Assembly: GCA_025352915.1 (NCBI GenBank)
Contig: JANXSA010000602.1
Location: forward strand, 1 to 5,372
Direction: 5' to 3'
Origin: Rhodospirillales bacterium
Lineage (GTDB): Bacteria > Pseudomonadota > Alphaproteobacteria > Acetobacterales > Acetobacteraceae
Length of the DNA stretch: 5,372 nucleotides
The translations under genes were made by a program, and so were the position numbers. Positions 5,191 through 5,372 of this stretch are shown here, one piece after another (positions within the stretch are counted from its first letter, which is position 1; each line of letters opens with the position of its first letter). The notes beneath the pieces are model-generated. The model was given only the letters and a program-made list of their open reading frames with translations, had not been told where the DNA came from and did no database searches.

Positions 5191-5372
5191 TGCGAACCGG
5201 AACCGCCACGCGGCTTGACTACACGGACGTGCGCAGCTCGATCGGGAGCACTGGCCATCCTTTGAGGGGGCGCCGCTGGTGCTTGTGCTTGTTGTCCAGT
5301 CCATTCATAGGAAACCGTGCCAGGTGGGTGTGCGTAATGCCCGGGGTCCGCGTAGTCGTTGGCGGCAAGCCC
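5187..5372 (-). CDS. C-terminal end of an unidentified protein, possibly a multicopper oxidase
   Basis: A minus-strand frame enters from the right edge and stops at a TAG at 5189-5187, giving 61 residues with no in-window start needed. It reads NDYADPGHYAHPPGTVSYEW, then a Gln/Ala/Pro-rich linker (QQAQAPAAPPQ) and a basic, Gly/Ser-rich end (VKPRGGSGSH). Third codon positions are strongly G/C, in line with real coding. The DPG-x-Y-x-HPPGT-x-x-YEW pattern reminds me of the very C-terminus of three-domain multicopper oxidases encoded next to cupredoxin and CusF-like genes. That would fit a periplasmic Cu(I) oxidase in this operon. The copper-ligand motifs would lie outside the window, so this identity is a guess from a short tail and from context; an outer-membrane or other copper-resistance protein is also possible. 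The stop is 96 bases ahead of the cupredoxin start. Confidence 0.6.
   Translation of the reverse strand, partial: GLAANDYADPGHYAHPPGTVSYEWTGQQAQAPAAPPQRMASAPDRAAHVRVVKPRGGSGSH

Noticed and set aside
5095..5304. Minus-strand open frame of 69 residues
   Set aside because: It overlaps the better-supported frame ending at 5187 in another phase. Its Ser/Arg/Cys-rich product has no motif.

Overview
The window looks like accessory DNA from a GC-rich alphaproteobacterium. The Acetobacteraceae or Rhizobiales are plausible, judging from the style of the phage, IS630 and copper proteins, but this is inference from protein flavour and composition only. It has two halves: a mosaic of broken mobile DNA on the left (about 1-1350) and a coherent copper-handling cluster on the right (about 1400 to the right edge).

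Left half. The minus strand at 1-120 carries an internal piece of a cysteine-synthase-type PLP enzyme that runs off the left edge and has lost its N-terminal half. Directly against it lies the plus-strand 3' end of what looks like a phage tail-fibre or LamG-type protein (145-366). A 150-residue phage-type small protein follows (376-828). Immediately after comes a frameshifted C-terminal remnant of an IS630-family transposase (about 829-1084). From 1085 to 1404 I recognise no gene, only a possible promoter.

Right half. A plus-strand DUF411 protein (1405-1881), secreted and with a Cys-rich metal-binding motif, faces a minus-strand operon. Read in its own direction, that operon runs as follows: the C-terminus of a protein that enters from the right edge (possibly a multicopper oxidase, 5187-5372); a periplasmic cupredoxin with a complete type-1 copper ligand set (4593-5090); a CusF-type copper-binding protein (4264-4578); an OmpR-family response regulator (3384-4121); and an EnvZ/CusS-type sensor histidine kinase (2050-3387). 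The genes overlap or sit close together. The kinase begins on a TTG inside the regulator's stop, and an alternative GTG start of the CusF-like gene lies inside the cupredoxin's stop.

Working model: the kinase senses periplasmic copper or envelope stress and the regulator activates the cluster. The cupredoxin, the CusF-like protein, the putative oxidase and the DUF411 protein would bind, shuttle or detoxify copper outside the cytoplasm. The protein families support this; the signal and the regulon are inferred. I see no RNA genes, CRISPR array, complete insertion sequence or replication origin. I found no clearly undescribed system. The least explained items are the DUF411 protein, the 61-residue C-terminal tail at the right edge, and the 142-base gap upstream of the regulator.
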